In this document: positions 26,423 to 40,016 of the stretch, piece by piece
Position numbering within the stretch: the first letter of the stretch is position 1
Layout: the number at the start of each line of letters is the position of its first letter
Assembly: GCA_949825025.1 (NCBI GenBank)
Contig: OX463778.1
Coordinates: 44,122,646-44,186,645 of the forward strand
Direction of reading: 5' to 3'
Length of the DNA stretch: 64,000 nt
Source of the DNA: Siphlonurus alternatus
Lineage: Eukaryota; Arthropoda; Insecta; Ephemeroptera; Siphlonuridae
Notes under the pieces: generated by a model
Told to the model about the DNA's origin: nothing
Databases searched by the model: none
The model's input: only the letters and a program-made list of their open reading frames with translations
Translations under genes and position numbers: made by a program

Positions 26423-27723
26423 ATTTATAACAAAACTTTTATACTTCTCCCATCTGCTTGATATATATTATAGAAAATAGTAGTGGAATTCTTTATATTA
26501 TCTTAATTACGTCCCGATGAAATAATCAATACATCTGACAATAAAAAGGACAATCTTGTAAGAAGTCAATGTGTATTAATATTTATTTGGCGATAAATAT
26601 TTAGTCTAGATTCTCTCTTTTAGAACTTCTTTTCCATAAAAAATATATCAGTTGTTAAATGCTATTGATTAAAGTTAATTGATTTCCACATAAAGTTTTT
26701 ACAATTTAGTACACATTTTTGATTGAATAAATGAAAAAGTGCAACCCTAAAAAAAGTAATATTATACTTATTTTTTAGAATTTATTTCAGTCATTAAATT
26801 TCATTGATTGAATCAATATTGCAACAGTTAAATACGATACATACGTCGTCATTTAATACATTGATACTCAGGCATGCAGAATCATCTTCAATGAGTGTGG
26901 TTTTCCCCATGACGTTGAGAAAATTCATTACGTCAATTCATCAATAAATAATTTGCTCTCACTATCCAGAAGTGATTCTTAGTTTCAAGCCAGCGGCATG
27001 ACTCTCTCACGTTGCTTCCTCGTCTCTCCAGCAACTTGCGCCCAAGTGAGAGTACACTGGGTACACAAAAACAGGTCTTTCAACCTTCCAATCGTTGTTC
27101 AGATACATTATTTTTTTCATATCTTCAGATTATATACATTTAATTTTTTTTTTCTTGTGTATTTCCTGCGTAAATTATGTTACAATTACAAAGAGTTTAA
27201 AAAAATAACAATGATCATTGATTTGGAAATAAATTACAGGAATTACAATCCCTCTTTTCTTTTATGATTATAATCTTTGGATAATATTATGAATACTAAC
27301 TAATGAATTATTAATACATAATTATTAATAATCAGTATAATACATCGTACAGGTAAAGCTAAAAAAAATGGTTTTAATTTGGGCAGACATTTCTCCAGTG
27401 AAGTGTGGATCCTCACTTGATTATTACTAAATAATATCCATGATCAGAAAATATTATAATAATAATTAAAGCACTTACAAAATCAATAAGTAAATTTCTT
27501 GCTTCGAAGTTATGCAACTTTTTCAGCAACAAAATTGATCAAACAATGCTGGTCAAGAAGCATTTCTAAATAGAGGTGCTATTTTTTATAATTCAATTCC
27601 TATATGGATATTAGATTAGGATCCCAAAAAGATCTCAAAATATTAAATTTGTCCAGGAGTTATTGTTTTTCTCTAATGACTTGAACTTTACTTCTAAATT
27701 CACATTCTAATAAATGACTGATT

Positions 27724-27842
<119 letters not shown>

Positions 27843-28150
27843 TTTGTGTCTTTATGTACTATATTAGATGAAAAATTAAGTTATTCTGAGCCAAGTTAAA
27901 ATTGATGAAATTGATGTTCCTCGGTACGAGTTTTTCAAACTCTTGGGGTTTACACTGTAATTTTTATATGTAAAATTCTGATGTCGAATTCTCTGAATAA
28001 ACAAATAAAAAACAAAACAAATAAACAAAACAAAACACGCACAGTGATGAGTTGCAGTGCTTTTATTTTAGAATAGGCTTTAAATTTTATTCTTATTGGA
28101 ATGCAATAAAATTCATTATTCAATTATGCATTTTATTTTAATGTAAATGA

Positions 28151-28546
28151 TTAAGGGTAAGATAACACGAACAATCGATTGTTGTAGTCCCATTTGATTA
28201 ACATGTAAACCTTAGCAACCTCATAATGATTCTGAATTTTTTTTTTAGAGACAGTTCTTAAATTGGCACCAAAAAAATATGGAAAAAATTTCAAAACAAT
28301 CGGACGATCCAATTTTTTTAAATTAATATTTTAAATTTTCAGTATAATATATAGGGCTTTCGCATGGAGACCTAAACTAAGAAAAAAAGAATTGGATCGT
28401 CCGATTGTTTTGAAATTTTTTCCACATTTTTTTGGTGCTAAGAACTGTCTCTCAAAAAAAATCAGAATTATTATGAGGTTGCTAAGGTTTACATGTTAAT
28501 CAAATGGGACTACAACAATCGATTGTTCGTGTTATCTTACCCTTAA
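28151..28546. mobile_element. TTAA-flanked foldback element (piggyBac-type target), copy 1
   Basis: TTAAGGGTAAGATAACACGA at the left mirrors TCGTGTTATCTTACCCTTAA at the right. The arms are about 185 bp, with a loop near 28330-28370. Flanking TTAA on both sides fits the piggyBac-type target duplication. No ORF, so it is non-autonomous. Related ends occur at 48368, 50033 and 60477. Confidence 0.8.
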
Positions 28547-30066
28547 TGTAAAAGAACAAAAATATAACAGTAGGATTACGTAATCCATGTACGTATAATT
28601 CATGTCGTATGTGGTGACAGAAAAATGGAGTACACGTATCAATACTACTTACATGATGCTTAAAACTCTTATTCTTATTAAGCTATATAATTTAAATCTT
28701 CTACAAGGAGTGTGATTAAAATGAGCAAAGTGCTGTTTTGGCAGACTTGGCAGAGTACCAAAAGAAGATAAACTGAAAGCTATATTTTTTTTACATCAAG
28801 GTAATAAAATTTTAAAAGTAATTTCAAAGCATGGCATTAACTTAAAAAAATAAAATAAGTTAAGTTTAAAGGAAAAGTCATCTCATTTAAACGATGAACG
28901 TATTAAATTTATGAAATTATATTAGGTGCTTTAATATAAAGTTTATGCTTTATTTTTAATATCATTAAGCTTGTTTCTATATTTCTATATGACTTATTTG
29001 AGCTTCAATAGTAAATCATGTGGGTGAATGTATGCATTTTGTGTATATGGACTTTCGTCTTTTACATTTTTACATTTCACCAATTGGGTTTTGGGTATTT
29101 ATTTATAATTATTTTTCCCTCCAAACTATGTATTTTTAACCCAATAAACAATTATTATTATTGGTCTATTATACATATATATAATATACATATTATTATG
29201 TATTATGTAACCAAAATCATTATAACAACTTTATTAATTTATCTAAAAAATAACACACACATTGATGTATAAATGATATTGAAATATCCTCAATTATTAT
29301 CAAAATCACAATAATATAAAGAACTTATTAGAGTGTGGCTTTACAAATACACGAAATAAACTGAACGTGCTTCATAATTCATACGAAAATAGTTTTTTGA
29401 CTTATGCTCTCAATCTTGTGTGATGACCTTGTATTATTTAAAATGAAAAAAAGGTAAAAAAATCAAGTTTATAATGTCTGGAGAAAGGCGGGTGCATTGT
29501 GAACCACGTTTCTGTTGCAACCAAAGAGCGAGGCAGCGGTTGACCATCGAAACTTCGCGCAATAATTGCGTGGATTGCCGTTCACTGTTACGTAACAATT
29601 TACTCAGCTTTATGTGTAATTTAGGATGAAATGAAAAATAATTATAACATACATGAAAGTGGTTTTTATAAATATTTTATTAGAAAAAAATACAAAATAC
29701 ATAATTATACTTATTACATGAAACTGGTTTGATCTCAGTATTAATCAAACTGTTCATTAATTTTTAATTCCGTAATTATTTTAAATTCATGGATTGCAGA
29801 GGTAGGTAAAGCCATAATATTATTATTAAATGCATTGTAATTTTAATTACTTTAAATTTAAATTCCTGTCAAAAATATATATATTATGGCTTAATTTTAG
29901 TGTTAATTATGTTTAAGACAATATAATACACATAATTATAATTTTTTTTTTTAAATATTACTTTTCTTTGAATCGATATTGTTTGGGGAAAAAAAAAAAC
30001 ACAACAGTACGGCAATTTTGAGACTTGATGTTCCAATACTGCCGAATTTGCTATGATGAAGAGATT

Positions 30067-31509
30067 CTAAGAGCGTGTGCTTCCAGACTCTTGCAGCTGG
30101 GATTGTAAGTTGTTGTTGCCGTTGTTCAGAAGACGGCGCACGGCATTCAGGACGGAGATTGGGATCTGCAGGACACAGTTTGGGTTAAAATTCAACCATT
30201 CGAATTTATTGCAATGAAATAGTAATGGAAATTCGTTACTTCAGAATGTAAAGCTATATAGTATAGTAAGTCCATGAAATTTATTGTGGAACTTTGGCCC
30301 TTAAGCTTTATTACATAAAAATTTAGATGGAAATTTTGTACCTATTAGGGGATATAGAGAATATAATCTATAGTTAGTTAATGGAACTTAATGGAGTATT
30401 GTCCTCAATTTTTTTATTGCAGAAATGGATAGAGTGTGCAAAGTTATGCTACCCTGATTTTTTTCAGATTTTTTAGAGCCCGGGAAGCATTTTTAAAAAA
30501 TTATTGAAAGTCCTTTTTGTGACGTCACGCGGCGGCAAGTCCTATCTTTTTCTTAAGGAGCGGCGTCTCGTGACGTCACAAAAATAAGTTTCAATAATTT
30601 TTTAAAAATAGTTCCCGGGCTCTAAAAAATCTGAAAAAAATCAGGGTATCATAACTTTGCACCCTCTATACATTTCTGCAATAATAAAAAAATGAGGTTA
30701 ATACTCTATTATACTATACTTAAAATGCATGGTCGTTGTACTTACAAGTTAGTCGCGTGCCATGCTTAATTATACGAATAGAGAAAATCTAAGTATCGTC
30801 TTGATAATTCTAGACACGTCTGCGCAGTGAACTTACTTTCATATGCAAGAGTCATTGGGAAAAGTGAGAGCGTTGACACGTCCATAATATACTTACGTTG
30901 AAAATGTCGTCGAAGAAAGAATTAGTTGGGTTATCATCACGTGGTGGTACCTCCTGTAAACATAACAAAGATTATCAAGTTGGAGCTACTTTATGTAAAT
31001 AGTCATTAACCTTGTATTTTTAATTTGGTTTTAAGTGGTTTTTAATAGTTGAAATTAAGACATTAAGCTAAAATTAGAATAAAATGAAATATATGGCGTA
31101 AAACTTGGTTAAACATAAAAGTTTTTTTTTTTTTCAGTTTTGAAACTTAATTTTGGTTACACAACAGACAAAAACAATCGCAGGTAATATTAAATTCAAT
31201 AAAATTTGAAGTTAAAAAATGTTTTACTAAATAGTATAAATAGCTTATTTTTCAGTGTTATTAAATCATAGATTTTTAATTTACGTCCAATAATTTTGCA
31301 ACAACAAGTTTGACTTTTGAGCCAGCCAATATTATTGAAAACTAGTTTCACAATAGCACCAAAGTGATATTATGACATTCAGCGCAGAGTTTCAACCAGG
31401 TCGATCTCCCGTGGGCATGACTTACCGGGTTCTGGGGCATGGCCAAGGTAGCGGCCACGAGGGCCAGCAGGAGCAGCGCGCACGCCAGACGGGAGCTTAC
31501 GAGAGCCAT
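30067..31509 (-). CDS. Small secreted protein, family member C (79 aa)
   Basis: Function unknown. Minus-strand exons: 31509-31426, 30953-30897, 30165-30067, all phase 0, donors both GTAAGT. Exon 1 is a signal peptide (SSRLACALLLLALVAATLAM). Exon 2 of only 19 codons ends NSFFDDIFN, and exon 3 opens IPISVLNAVRRLLNN before an Asn/Gln-rich tail ending STRS. The exon 2-3 junction aligns with member B without gaps: FFxxI.. then IPIxxLxAVxxLLNN. The ATG is 2 nt after the acceptor GTTGCAG, and a candidate non-coding first exon ends with the donor CACAG|GTGAGT at 33148. There is no cysteine and no obvious dibasic site. It is the shortest member and shows the minimal plan: signal, acidic spacer, two helices. 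Confidence 0.75.
30391..30710. mobile_element. Foldback element family X, copy 2
   Basis: Left ATGGAGTATT and right AATACTCTATT flank the shared subterminal phrases TTATTGCAGAAATGGATAGA and CAGATTTTTTAGAGCCCGG. The interior differs from copies 1 and 3 and carries GTGACGTCAC on both sides of GGCGGCAAG. It lies in the intron between exons 2 and 3 of gene C. Confidence 0.75.
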
Positions 31510-33147
31510 TTCTGCAACAATCACGTCAAAATCAACCCGGGTGCCAGCGGTCAGCATGCACTGTATTTACGGCTGTTATCATAGAGGGAGGAGACGAGAA
31601 AAGTGTGCAGGAATAAATTTTTACGTTCGTTCAAAGGCAGTGTTGCATAAGGATAATTTAACTTTTGGACTACGCCTAACATTATTTTTATTAAAAGTCA
31701 TCAAATGAATCCCCATTAAGCACCCTCATGCGAATCTAATGAATGTTAATTATATATTAGGAAGCAGGAGATCATTATTGTTCTCATAAAAGAGTGTCAA
31801 ACTTTTATGTTTTTGAATTTATATTATTATTAGCATAGAAAAAAGGCTAATGTTATGTATGATGAATTTGTCTAACTGAGACGAAACCCTTAATTATTAT
31901 CTTATTGGGCATGCTTGCAACGCACGATATTTATTTATTTAATAAAAATTAGATTATAAATCTTGAAAACTGAAATTAAAACAAATTAAACAAATAATTA
32001 AAATAACCCACTAATAATGAGTACAGTTGTTAATCAGCGTCAAGCAATTGTCGGCTCAAGGCAAGATTTTATTAGCCAATTTTTGTGCAGTCTATCAAAG
32101 TCTGAGATTTTAAATTTAACATTGAATTTTAAATGGCTTACCTGGTAGAAAATTAACATACATCGTTAGTAAAATTTTGAAGGATATTCTTAATTAATTT
32201 GTAAAAGGACAAATTTAATAAAAAAAGTCATATTAATTGACTTAAGCCAGACAATTTATCTGTTAATTGGTTGAAAAATTGTTTTGATAAGAAAATGCTG
32301 CGACGCTTATTGAGCTCAAGGGAGTACGAAGCATGCGATCCTAAAACAAGGACGCTCAATGCAGGAAGTGTGAAGTATCAGACGTGATATAGCTTTTTAA
32401 ATGTAATTCAATTGCGCAATTACAACAGAGAAAGCGTATACCATAGTAATAGAGAACGATTAAACAATTCAATTTATATTACTACGACAGCATAAAAATG
32501 CATTGTAAGATTTTTCTTATATAAACCCCTTGCATGTATGCAACTTTTTCTACATTTTTAAAAATAAAGAGAGACTTGAACAACCGCAACATAAAAATAT
32601 TTTAAAATCAAGCATTTATTTATTTTATTGGAACATTTGGTTGTACGTAGACAAACATTGATCAAGTCAAGATACTTTTCTTTCTGTAACTAATATAAAC
32701 ATTATTTAAAATAAACCAAGTTGATTTTGCATTTTAAAAAAAATATTATAATTTTCTTAAAAATATTAACAAAATTATTGTATATTAAGAAAGGTAGGTT
32801 AATTAAATTATAAGTCACAAATTATGTACCGTACAATCAATGATACAAATTAAATGAAAGGACTGCAATTTGTTTTCATTATTGAAAGGATTGTTTATAA
32901 TATTGATATATTTATAATATTTATTTATTTGATCATATTTATTAAATATGATAAAATAAATATACTTTACGTTTTTAAAAATAAATAATTGAATTATCAT
33001 ACTATTTGACGATTTGATGAATCTTGAGACTTGAGATTAATCGCAATTTCAATTTACCACATAATATTTTATCATAAAAAGTATATAATGTTATATTATT
33101 ATACACTCAAGAACCAAAAAGCGTGCGCCATCAAAGTGAACACTCAC

Positions 33148-33433
33148 CTGTGGTATCGAAGGAGGTTTGTCGAATGAGCAGTTCAGTGCTGCTCGCGGTG
33201 GTTTTCTTAGCTTGAGACGCCGGGGCCTGGTGCGTGGAGGGGGAAAAAATCTCCCTCGCATTAAGCACCAAGGTCCAGCAATCTCTGCATCCTCTTCCAC
33301 CACCACCTGGTGCTCATTAACGTCCTCGAACTCTTGAGTGCATTTCCTAATGATATTAAGGAATGCAGTCTACTGCATCGATCTGACTCATCAATCTCAG
33401 AAAAATTATAATACACCTTTTTTATATAACGTC
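33148..33433 (-). promoter_or_regulatory. Probable promoter and non-coding first exon of gene C
   Basis: Minus-strand TATATAAAAAAGG (33433-33421) is a good TATA box. About 250 nt downstream a GC-richer segment ends at CACAG|GTGAGT (33148/33147), pointing to the acceptor just before the ATG of gene C at 31509. The segment contains a 71-codon frame without known motifs. A further intron inside it (acceptor-like TCCACGCACCAG) cannot be excluded. Confidence 0.45.
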
Positions 33434-33831
33434 ATGCAGCAAAAAATGCATGAACTTCTCCTTAAAAGCTTTAAATTCGAGCACATGCTTATTCTTTTTT
33501 TGACAGCGATTATAGTGAGATGATTACAGCCTTTGTATGAAACCACATAAAAAATAACATTAAAAAAATGCGTATTTTTTAATCTAATATGAGATTGAGG
33601 TTTCATTGTGTCTAGCTGAGTCTTTCAAGGTTACAAAGTTGATGAAAGTGTACGAAAACGTGAGACAACCAGAGCCTTAATTACCCCTGTTGGTTTGTTG
33701 GATTTTATGATGCTGCAACTCGATCTGTATAATATAATTATAAATATATATACACGACACAAATTTCCAATCCTTGACGAGTAAATAATAGTAACTTGAT
33801 CGTCTATAATAATTCTATATCCAGTTGTGCG

Positions 33832-33897
33832 CTCCATTCAAATAAAAATATTAAAGTCCATGTTAAAGTCGGATTGGACATTTTTATTCGAATGGAG
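33832..33897. repeat. 66-bp foldback relic
   Basis: CTCCATTCAAATAAAAAT pairs with ATTTTTATTCGAATGGAG around a short loop that itself contains GTCCA/TGGAC. It looks like a very short MITE or an end-to-end remnant of one. Confidence 0.55.
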
Positions 33898-34877
33898 TGT
33901 ACACCTGTACACCTTATAACTTCTTTAGATCGATATTATGACTTGCCTGAATGAATATAAAGAGACTCATTAATTGTCAGATTAGAAGTAATAAATCTTG
34001 ATATTTCAAGGTCAATAGTTATTATTTTTGTTTCCGTGTCTTGAAAGTTGAAACTCATTATTATTAATTTATTTATGATCATGCAGCCATATTAGAAATA
34101 TAATATTGATTTCTATGTATAATAATAGATACCAGATACAGGTAGTTTTTACGTACTATTAAAATCCACTTGAGTTCTATAATGAGTCTGGAAACTACTG
34201 TATATCCCAGGCTGTGATTGCCGGCCGTTTTATTATACATGCAGCAATGAAGAAAATTTCCGTATATTTATGCATACTAGCTTGACCGCGACGTGCGTCA
34301 TTCAGTAATACTCTCTATGCAGTTGGGACGTAATTTTCCATCGTACTAGCTTCTGCATTCTGATTGACATTGAATATGGAGAACAGGTATTTAATTATGA
34401 TGCAATATTTCCTACCTGCATAACAAGTTTTTGCATTTCTTCCTCATAAAGAAGAAAAAAAATATATATTGCAGTAATTTATTTCTTTTCAATGAAACTC
34501 ATACTGCTTCAAAGAAATGGTATATACAATAAAGAAAAGTACAGTATATAATTAAATATACATATTTCAGTTTATTTTTTAATTTTTTATTAAATACAAT
34601 TAAAATAATTAAATATTAAAATTATTTATTTTGACAATAAAATTATTTATTGTAAAATAATATTCCAAATTGAGGAATTCCACATTGTCAAAATTATCCT
34701 AGATAAATTAATTTTTTAGGCAATTAAGCCTTTTTTTATTTGGTATTTCTAGAGGACACTTCAGAAGCTCTAAATTGAATTCTATTTTATTCGTACTATT
34801 ATGAGCTCTAATGTAGTTTTCCTTTCTCTTTTTTCTACGGTCAAGTTATTGCAGCTGGCTGGACCTTGGTCACGTGG

Positions 34878-36395
34878 TCAGTGCGAGCTGGGGTGTGGAG
34901 CGAGAGAGAAGAAGCGCGAGAGGAAGGCGCGTCCAAGCTGGTACTTAATCTGAAACACAAGCACGCAATCGGAACATTAATGTGCGTAATTATTTGTCAT
35001 TCACGTCGTTGTCTCTTCAATGCATTCAAATCACCGCTGATGAGTTCTTGCAAAACATCATCCTATCATTATATATAGTACTAAATAAATAAAACATAAT
35101 AATTATGTATTTGTATATTATATAATATATATATGGTCATGTAATTAACTTGATTATATTCGTAATAATAGTTTTAACAAAATAATTGTTTACTTCCCGG
35201 GAATGCAATTATAAAAAAATATTATAAATTATCTATAAGAATTGTTTCACGAAGGATGCATGTTAAAGATTTTATTATTTTTTACTTTGTTGTATATATT
35301 ATTAAATGTATCATTATTATTTATTATATATCTACTTATTATTATACAATGAGTCATATATTTTTGACGTATAACTTATAGTAGTTTATATAACAATTAA
35401 TAATCATCGAGATCAACTTTTTTTCTTATTTTTTACAAAGACTGCAATTTATTATGCAGAATCCAGCTAGTGGTAAAGAAAAGTGTTGCAAAACATTAAA
35501 GTGGGAAAAAAGTGCATGTAGCGTTTCTGTTAATCACTCCTTTATAACGATCGATGTGTCCATATATATCGCAATGTAGTGAATTAATTTATCATAACTC
35601 TTCGTATCTTTCATTTGTCTGTGGCCTATTTTTGGCTCTATAACTATTTTAGTTCTTAAACAGTGGATAATAGTTAGAAATATTTTACATTTCATGTTAG
35701 TAATATACGTGTATACTCATGGACAAGTTGGTGAGGTAACTCGAGACTGTTTACTTTCTCGTATAGGGACTGACCTACAGTTGTTGATTACGACAAATTA
35801 ACACAATCTTATAAGTAGATCGCTTATAAATGAAAAATGCATACAGAAGATAAATCCCGTTATTTTTCAGATATATCTAAAATGCATAATGCAATATTAT
35901 TTTTAGCTGCAAAGAAAACAGTTCACTAATTAATACAATCGACTTCTTAAAAAAATTTAAATATTAAAAACTGCATACTGCATGCTTGTTATGAATAGCT
36001 AACTCACTCTGCTTAGTAAATCAAAATGTGCAAAATATATATAGATAAAGCAAAATAAAGAAATTTTTGTCAAACTAACTTATTTAGCAAAACTGCATGG
36101 AAATATTTCATGAACTTTTTGCAAATTGTCTGTTGATATTTAAGCAATTGAGACTCACGTCGATGATGTCTGCAATGATGTGCGCCAGAGGACTCGCCCT
36201 GGTGGGTCTCTCGACGCCTCCCTGTCTGGTGCTGGCCGCGCTCTCCGAGATCAGGTCCAGTTCCTTGGCCAGCAGGGTGTTGGAGAGCGCCTCCCCGGGA
36301 CCCCCCTCGCTCTGTGACACGGGCTGTGAGCCCACCCCACACAACAGCACCCCGACACTGAGCAGCAGCACACACGCACTCACAGAACTGGCCAT
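34878..36395 (-). CDS. Small secreted protein, family member D (102 aa)
   Basis: Function unknown. Two coding exons on the minus strand: 36395-36159 and 34949-34878, phase 0, donor GTGAGT, acceptor TGTTTCAG. A signal peptide (SVSACVLLLSVGVLLCGVGS) precedes a Gly/Glu/Ser segment and AHIIADIID at the exon end. The last exon encodes IKYQLGRAFLSRFFSLAPH, again a basic amphipathic helix at the very C-terminus. It lacks the LNN motif of A-C, so it is the most divergent member. GTTGTTGCAG|AGATGG at the ATG is almost the same as in gene C (TTGTTGCAG|AAATGG). A TATAAAAG also lies about 31 nt upstream of the ATG, so two modes of initiation are possible: splicing from a distal exon, or a proximal promoter with almost no 5' UTR. 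Confidence 0.7.
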
Positions 36396-36418
36396 CTCTG
36401 CAACAACCTCAGCCTCTG

Positions 36419-36426
36419 ACACTTTT
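36419..36426 (-). promoter_or_regulatory. TATA box close to gene D
   Basis: Minus-strand TATAAAAG, about 31 nt from the gene D ATG. If functional, transcription would start nearly at the ATG. It may instead be a chance match within the 5' intron. Confidence 0.35.
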
Positions 36427-37680
36427 ATACTGATCGAGAATCAAGGCTGATCTGATCGACCGGGGAGAGGAGGGTCACACATATTGCACTGCCAATAACA
36501 TTTTTTTCACTTCTTTGCAAGAGAAAAAATACGTCGTGTGTTTAGTGTTCCATGCGAGTTATCGTCTGCTTTTTGGATTTAAAAATAATGCATGAATTGA
36601 ATACCATGATCACTGTTCGGACATTATTTATTTAAAAAATAATATAATCAATGAAAATTTTAACATTTTCGCAAGTTTTATTTTTCAGTGATAGTGATTG
36701 CTTACTTATAATTATATTTTTGCAAAATTGTATACGTATAATACGTAATACATTATATGATTCTGTATGACGTACGTACTTTATTTTTAAGTTAAAAAGT
36801 GGTTATGCATGACAGGTATGAGGTCCTAAAAACACAAATAATTTATGGCTGAGTTGGTATGTTATTATACACCTACATATCCCACCACAAATAATACGTA
36901 ATGGATGCTGATGCAGGTAAAAATAATAACTGGAATTTCCCACCTTCTCAACCTTGAAAAATATGAATTTAAACTGCAAATATATTATAAGAAGAAAAAA
37001 AAAAAAAAAAAACGCGCGTCTCTTTCCTGAATAGACAAAGTATTGTTTTGTTTTTTTATTATTGCTTATACGTATATAAAAAAGTACTATACGTGCATTA
37101 CATTCATAATTGCACCAGTATATAATTTAATATATATCTTTTTTAAAATCAAGTTCCTACACAATTTAATTACACTGAACTCGTTGTAACATGAACGTCC
37201 TAATATAATATAAAACAATTCCTTACCGATTTTTTTTTTATAATTTAATTATTGAGATAAATTGATAAATAGCATAGTTAAGTATAGAAAATTGCAGAAT
37301 ATGATGCGAGATTTATTATAAAAATTATATTTAATTATATTATTTCATTATAAGGAATTTATATTATGGCATGCAATTTTATGATGCGTTTCACTTATAT
37401 TTGTTTTCTACCAAGCCGTCGATGGTCATCATGTAAGTTGCTTTTGCTGCAATGCTCGCGGCTCATCATGCAGGAGCATGCATGCAAGGGCGGCGACTTG
37501 CGTGCAAATATATAAGAGCGGATTGCATTGACCCCATAGCGTCGTATTAGCGGCCGCGCGACGATGCAGCAAAAAGGTAAAAGCATATAATATATCTTGA
37601 ACTTCTCATTTATCAATCTTAAAATGATTTGAAAGGGCACGTGTTTAAAATTTGAACAAACATTATATATATATAATATA
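36427..37680. other. AT-rich spacer upstream of gene D
   Basis: No coding sequence supported. A GC-richer patch at 37425-37560 carries TATATA-like signals on both strands and could hold a distal non-coding exon of gene D, but its only donor (TTG|GTAGAA) is weak. Confidence 0.35.
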
Positions 37681-37917
37681 CAGGGTGTCCCAAAGATCTT
37701 TAGATTTTTCAAACACATGCACAAATAACAAACAAACAAAATTTAATATTCACTTTATATACATCAAATTAAAGCTCTGAATTTAACATTTTCAAAAATG
37801 TCAACAGAAAAAAAAAGAAAATGGGAATGGTGATTTTTCTTTTTTACCCGTTAGAAAGCAAAATGTGCACTTTTTTTCGAAATCACAACTGCACTTGCAC
37901 CTGATTTTTTTTTTGCA

Positions 37918-38192
37918 TCAATTCTCATGCTTGTTGATTTTTTTCTCAAAGGAAATGCAACAATGCTTCTCTAAATGGGCACCATTGGTGGCTCGCCCAG
38001 CAAACATCCAGTCCCTCCTAGAGCTCACGCCACTCATTGCATGCGCAGCATGACAGGCATGGTGGACTGGATCGTGGTGGTGATGCGCTGCTTTAGCTCC
38101 AGCACGTCTCACACTGGAATTGTGAACGCGGTGCCTTCCACTTGATAGCTAGCCCCATAGGAAGAATTCTGAAGGAGTAAAGTCAGGGGACC
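37918..38192 (-). pseudogene. Decayed mariner-like transposase fragment
   Basis: The minus strand at 38191-38152 reads SPDFTPSEFFLWG, the third-aspartate block typical of mariner/IS630 transposases, followed at once by a stop. Further on, in another frame, comes DWMFAGRATNGAHLEKH, resembling the C-terminal NGxH block of these enzymes. Frame changes and stops show that it is dead. Confidence 0.65.
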
Positions 38193-38365
38193 TGGGGATC
38201 TATGGTGTGGAGTCTCAAAAAAACCTATTCAAAGGTCTATAGGAACACTTCGTCCACAAAGCGACGCAAGAAACAGTGCAAAAAGCTCCTATTTTGTCTT
38301 CTAACGGGTAACAATGAAAAATAAACTTTCAGATTTTTTTTTCTGTTCACTTTTTTTAAAATGTT

Positions 38366-38543
38366 GGGGGACATTCACAAAGCACTTTAACCCCCACTTT
38401 AGCCCCGATTTTTAACCCTGGTGCTAAACATGGTGCTAAACTATGAGCTTAACATGGTTAGCCCCTGATTTAGTACCATGTTTAGCACCAGGGTTAAAAA
38501 TCGGGGCTAAAGTGGGGGTTAAAGTGCTTTGTGAATGTCCCCC
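38366..38543. mobile_element. Nested foldback MITE with GGGGGACATTCACAAAG termini
   Basis: Almost perfect 178-bp palindrome: GGGGGACATTCACAAAGC at the left and GCTTTGTGAATGTCCCCC at the right, with a short loop near 38450. It is inserted in the right arm of the mariner-like relic, so it is the younger insertion. Same family as 25882-26022. Confidence 0.8.
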
Positions 38544-39474
38544 GTTAAATCCAGTCGAGCTTTAATTTGATGTATATAAAGATAAAGTGATCGAACATTA
38601 AAAAATAGTTAAAATACCAAACGGTTGTTATTTGGCTTTGAAAAATCTAAAGATCTCTGGGACACCCTGTATATATATTATATAATATATTCCCGTATAT
38701 ATCATGTATATATATAACGCTAGTTGGATGATACATGATATATAATGGAGGCTTCAAGTGATGCGCTTTCGCTGCGCAACTGTTTGTCGCTAAGGTCCAT
38801 CTTGCACTTGAAAATGAAGCAAAGTGTTTTTTTAACTTTTCTCGGTTATAAATCAAGTAAAAAATCTAAATCTTTAATTATCTACTTTATTTTTCAGTTT
38901 GGACCAAAGTTCCGTAAAGGAATTATCCCTGAAAAATCTTATTCCTGGTGAAAAAACGAATTCACGTTTTTTTTACATAGGTTTGGTATAGCGGGTGGGA
39001 TCACCGAAAAATCAGCTGACTTGAAGCCTCTATTATAATAGGGAAACCTTTAAGGTATTTATATAAAATCATATTCACAATGAAAAGGATCGAAATAACA
39101 TATATATAATATTTTAGCCCTTAAATATTTTAATGCTAAATTTTGGTATCAAATTCCAATAAATTTGGTAGTTATAGTATTTGGTATAATTTCTAGAATT
39201 TAATATATAAATTGTATAATAATATGCTAATTAAGTTTAAGTTCTTTGTATGAGTTATTATATAGAATGTGAAAATTAATATATATAATACCCTTTGTAA
39301 ATCATCGATCCTTTGATAATTATATTTTCTGCACCCGACCGAGCTTTTAATATGCACTTGGACATAAAAGGTCGATTGGATGCGGAAAGTGTTCACGTAC
39401 TGTGGGCTAGCTACATTAACCAATAACTTACTATATATACTGTGGGCAGGCGCGGGTTTACGAACGAACAGACC

Positions 39475-39795
39475 AATGGAGTACCGACCTCAAAATTTTT
39501 TATTGCAGAAATGGATAGAGGGTGCAAAGTTATGCTACTCTGATTTTTTTCAGATTTTTTAGAGACCGGGAAGTATTGCTAAAAAGTTTTGGCGAGGTCG
39601 GGTTCGAATCCACGTCCCTTTTGGGTCCTATCTTTTATTAAGAGAGGCGGCAAGAGGCGGCACTTTTTCTGCACTTTCAATAATTTTTAAAAAATAGTTG
39701 CCGGGCTCTAAAAAATCTGAAAAAAATCAGAGTAGCATAACTTTGCACCCTCTATCCATTTCTGCAATAAAAAATTTTGAGGTCGGTACTCCATT
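39475..39795. mobile_element. Foldback element family X, copy 3 (inverted relative to copy 1)
   Basis: AATGGAGTACCGACCTCAAA at the left and TTTTGAGGTCGGTACTCCATT at the right (read as arms). The interior GGTTCGAATCCACGTCCC and GGCGGCAAGAGGCGGC is the reverse complement of that in copy 1, 13 kb away. Overall identity between the two copies appears high. Confidence 0.85.
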
Positions 39796-40016
39796 AGTTT
39801 TAGTTCACCCTGAAGTTAGGCAACTTAATGTTCAGCACAAAAAAAAAAAAATAATAATAATAAATAAATAAAATAAAATAAAAAATAGAGTGGAATAATA
39901 ATTATATATATATAGATATATATATAATATTATACAAATTATATATAGGTATAATACTCTCTGATGTCAATATAATTATACATTATAAGTGATCGAGTTT
40001 TAATTATATAGCTCCA

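Larger units (their letters stand above)
37681..38669. mobile_element. Mariner/IS630-like DNA transposon relic, TA target
   Basis: CAGGGTGTCCCAAAGATCTT at the left and its inverse at the right (AGATCTCTGGGACACCCTG) are flanked by TA on both sides. Inverted arms of about 190 bp pair through TTTGATGTATATAAAG and ACGGGTAAC. The centre carries a decayed transposase on the minus strand. A second MITE (38366-38543) is inserted in the right arm. Confidence 0.8.

Noticed and set aside
26998..27267. Plus-strand frame starting MTLSRCFLVSPATC as a secreted peptide exon
   Set aside because: No hydrophobic signal core, and it runs into AT-rich sequence typical of spacer; splice context is unconvincing.
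29471..29629. 52-codon plus-strand ORF with several cysteines
   Set aside because: No splice sites, signal peptide or recognisable motif, and no link to neighbouring genes; length is within chance for a GC-richer patch.
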